Source of the DNA: CAZOYN01 sp964584135
Lineage (GTDB): Bacteria > Patescibacteriota > Saccharimonadia > Saccharimonadales > UBA4665
Length of the DNA: 23,418 nucleotides
NCBI GenBank assembly: GCA_964584135.1
Contig: CAZOYN010000010.1
Coordinates: forward strand, 1 to 23,418
Direction of reading: 5' to 3'
This document shows positions 22,510 to 23,418 of this stretch, one piece after another. Positions within the stretch are counted from its first letter, which is position 1, and every line of letters starts with the position of its first letter. The notes beneath the pieces were generated by a model, which was not told where the DNA came from, did no database searches, and saw nothing but the letters and a program-made list of their open reading frames with translations. Position numbers and translations under genes: made by a program.

Positions 22510-22784
22510 ACAGTCAGGGCCTCTGTAAGCTACGCTGGACTTGTGCACAGTCGCGATGAATGCAGTAGTACCTATACCAAAAAGGTTTCAAAATTTAGTG
22601 TTCATTCGCCTGCCAACCTATAGTAACAGATCAATTTGGCACACATTGATGTATGAATTACAATCATTAACTTCTGGTTAAATCCCGCATTTAATCCACG
22701 ACCGCGCATTGAGTCCGCCAGGACATATCGGAAATTCGCCACTAGCCATAAGCACTGTGCTAATTATCACTTGTATAAAGAGCT
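22510..22784. other. Divergent intergenic region
   Basis: This AT-richer stretch separates the divergent 272-aa and 165-aa genes. I see no gene or stable RNA in it. Small dyads are present: ATCAA...TTGAT around an 11-nt spacer near 22632-22652, and AGCAC-T-GTGCT at 22751-22761, 24 bp upstream of the -10 box of the plus-strand gene. The latter could be an operator half-site pair but is short. Confidence 0.4.
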
Positions 22785-22803
22785 TATAATAAAATATATA
22801 GGA
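22785..22803 (+). promoter_or_regulatory. -10 box and ribosome-binding site of the 165-aa gene
   Basis: A perfect TATAAT (22785-22790) is followed by AGGA (22800-22803), 9 nt before the ATG at 22813. A weak -35 candidate, TTATCA, is at 22764-22769 with a short 15-bp spacer. The Shine-Dalgarno spacing decides the start: an earlier in-frame TTG at 22771 lies upstream of the -10 box and so would not be transcribed from this promoter. Confidence 0.6.
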
Positions 22804-22812
22804 AAAACAAAG

Positions 22813-23310
22813 ATGTCACAGACAATTCACGAATATTCATTCGACCGGTTGCAAACCGGACAAGATGATCGTTGGCTCGTGGCGTTAGATCTCGGCACAG
22901 CCAGGGAGCGTCAATTAGACATCGAGGAGCATCGCCTTGAACTCATGGACCTGTTTCGAGAGCACAGCCTAGATCCTGAATTTGTCACAGTCTACACAGA
23001 GCCCGGCGATGGAACTGATGAGAGGGTGCGCGTCACCCTTCCCCAAGTTTTAGCTAGTAGATCTGATGCCCTCCAGCGGGCTATATTGGAAGTAGCCATG
23101 GTTTCGCAGGTTATGCAGCACCGTTATGGTATTAGCAAGCTGCCAATCTGTGAAGCTAAGATCAAAGAACTAGACCTCGGCACTACCGAGCCAGAAGATG
23201 CTTGGGTAGCCATGGAGCCGATTGAGGTTCCCGAGCTAAATCATGCTATAAATACCGTTCATGAAGAAATCCAGAGGCAAGCCCAGGAACATACCCAGAC
23301 CAGCTCTTAG
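22813..23310 (+). CDS. Hypothetical 165-aa acidic cytoplasmic protein
   Basis: I do not recognise this protein. It starts MSQTIHEYSFDRLQTGQDDR and is hydrophilic and acidic, with no signal peptide or membrane helix. The first half holds a strand-like WLVALDLGTARERQLDI and charged helices (EEHRLELMDLFREH). The middle has DERVRVTLPQVLASRSDALQ, then a helix (AILEVAMVSQVMQHRYG). The C-terminus is Glu/Gln-rich (VHEEIQRQAQEHTQTSS) and likely disordered or coiled. The start was chosen for the AGGA at 9-nt spacing. It is divergent from the surface genes and co-directional with the tRNA 55 nt downstream, so nothing links it functionally to the fibre. Confidence 0.75.
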   Translation: MSQTIHEYSFDRLQTGQDDRWLVALDLGTARERQLDIEEHRLELMDLFREHSLDPEFVTVYTEPGDGTDERVRVTLPQVLASRSDALQRAILEVAMVSQVMQHRYGISKLPICEAKIKELDLGTTEPEDAWVAMEPIEVPELNHAINTVHEEIQRQAQEHTQTSS

Positions 23311-23318
23311 CCCTTATC

Positions 23319-23347
23319 TTGTATTAACTGGGGTTTTTCGGTAAAAT
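23319..23347 (+). promoter_or_regulatory. Promoter of the tRNA-Ala gene
   Basis: TTGTAT (23319-23324) and TAAAAT (23342-23347) are separated by exactly 17 bp, giving a predicted start near 23354, 12 nt before the mature tRNA. The same stretch contains GGGG followed by five T (23330-23338), preceded by a weak CCC/GGG pairing, which might weakly terminate the 165-aa gene. Confidence 0.5.
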
Positions 23348-23365
23348 ACACCGGTACTTAAGCAC

Positions 23366-23418
23366 GGGGACATAGCTCAGTTGGCTAGAGCACCTGCTTT
23401 GCAAGCAGGGGGTCCAGG
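23366..23418 (+). tRNA. tRNA-Ala (anticodon TGC), 3' end cut by window
   Basis: The cloverleaf is clear up to the edge: acceptor arm GGGGACA, TA, D stem GCTC/GAGC with loop AGTTGGCTA, anticodon stem CCTGC/GCAGG with loop TTTGCAA, then GGGTC and the start of the T arm. The anticodon is at 23400-23402, with T on its 5' side and A on its 3' side. The T loop, 3' acceptor strand and any encoded CCA lie beyond the window. Confidence 0.93.

Noticed and set aside
22771..22812. Earlier in-frame TTG start for the 165-aa gene, adding 14 residues
   Set aside because: It lies upstream of the TATAAT box and lacks a ribosome-binding site, while the ATG at 22813 has AGGA at 9-nt spacing.

Overview
The window looks like part of the chromosome of a small-genome Patescibacteria (CPR) bacterium, possibly a Saccharibacteria-like lineage. 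The reasons are a single giant surface protein filling 87% of the window, a 23S rRNA gene with no 16S beside it, apparently leaderless promoters, and neighbours that resemble no well-known family. All reading frames work with the standard genetic code. The lineage is inferred from style, not from a marker-gene comparison.

Left end (1-767): the first ~114 bases are the 5' end of a 23S rRNA gene on the minus strand. Upstream of it lie a ~265-nt leader with strong hairpins and a good sigma70-type promoter (TTGACC-17-TATCAT). No 16S gene lies upstream within the window, so the 23S appears to be transcribed alone. A 76-nt imperfect hairpin dense in CCWGG sites sits behind the promoter. A plus-strand gene for a 135-aa protein with an antitoxin-like N-terminus (768-1175) follows; an inverted repeat overlaps its likely promoter.

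Centre (1218-21515, minus): one uninterrupted 6765-codon gene encodes an N-terminally membrane-anchored, Gly/Ser/Thr/Asn-rich fibre protein. It is made of beta-strand repeats, two ~361-residue tandem copies, a 17-residue repeat array, at least four candidate carbohydrate-binding modules, phage tail-fibre-type 'GIGTxxPxxxLDV' units, about 24 paired cysteines, and a C-terminal tip domain. It has its own promoter.

Right end (21675-23418): directly upstream, also on the minus strand, is a 272-aa exported protein with two C-terminal membrane helices. It shares a 'VGDxxxxSxxxGxxMK' module with the distal part of the giant fibre, which suggests the two belong to one surface system. It has a near-leaderless promoter. 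A divergent 165-aa cytoplasmic protein of unknown function follows, then a tRNA-Ala(TGC) cut by the window edge, with its own promoter.

The most interesting content is the giant fibre with its small membrane partner, plausibly a host- or surface-attachment apparatus of an episymbiont. Second is the stand-alone 23S transcription unit with a structured 5' leader.
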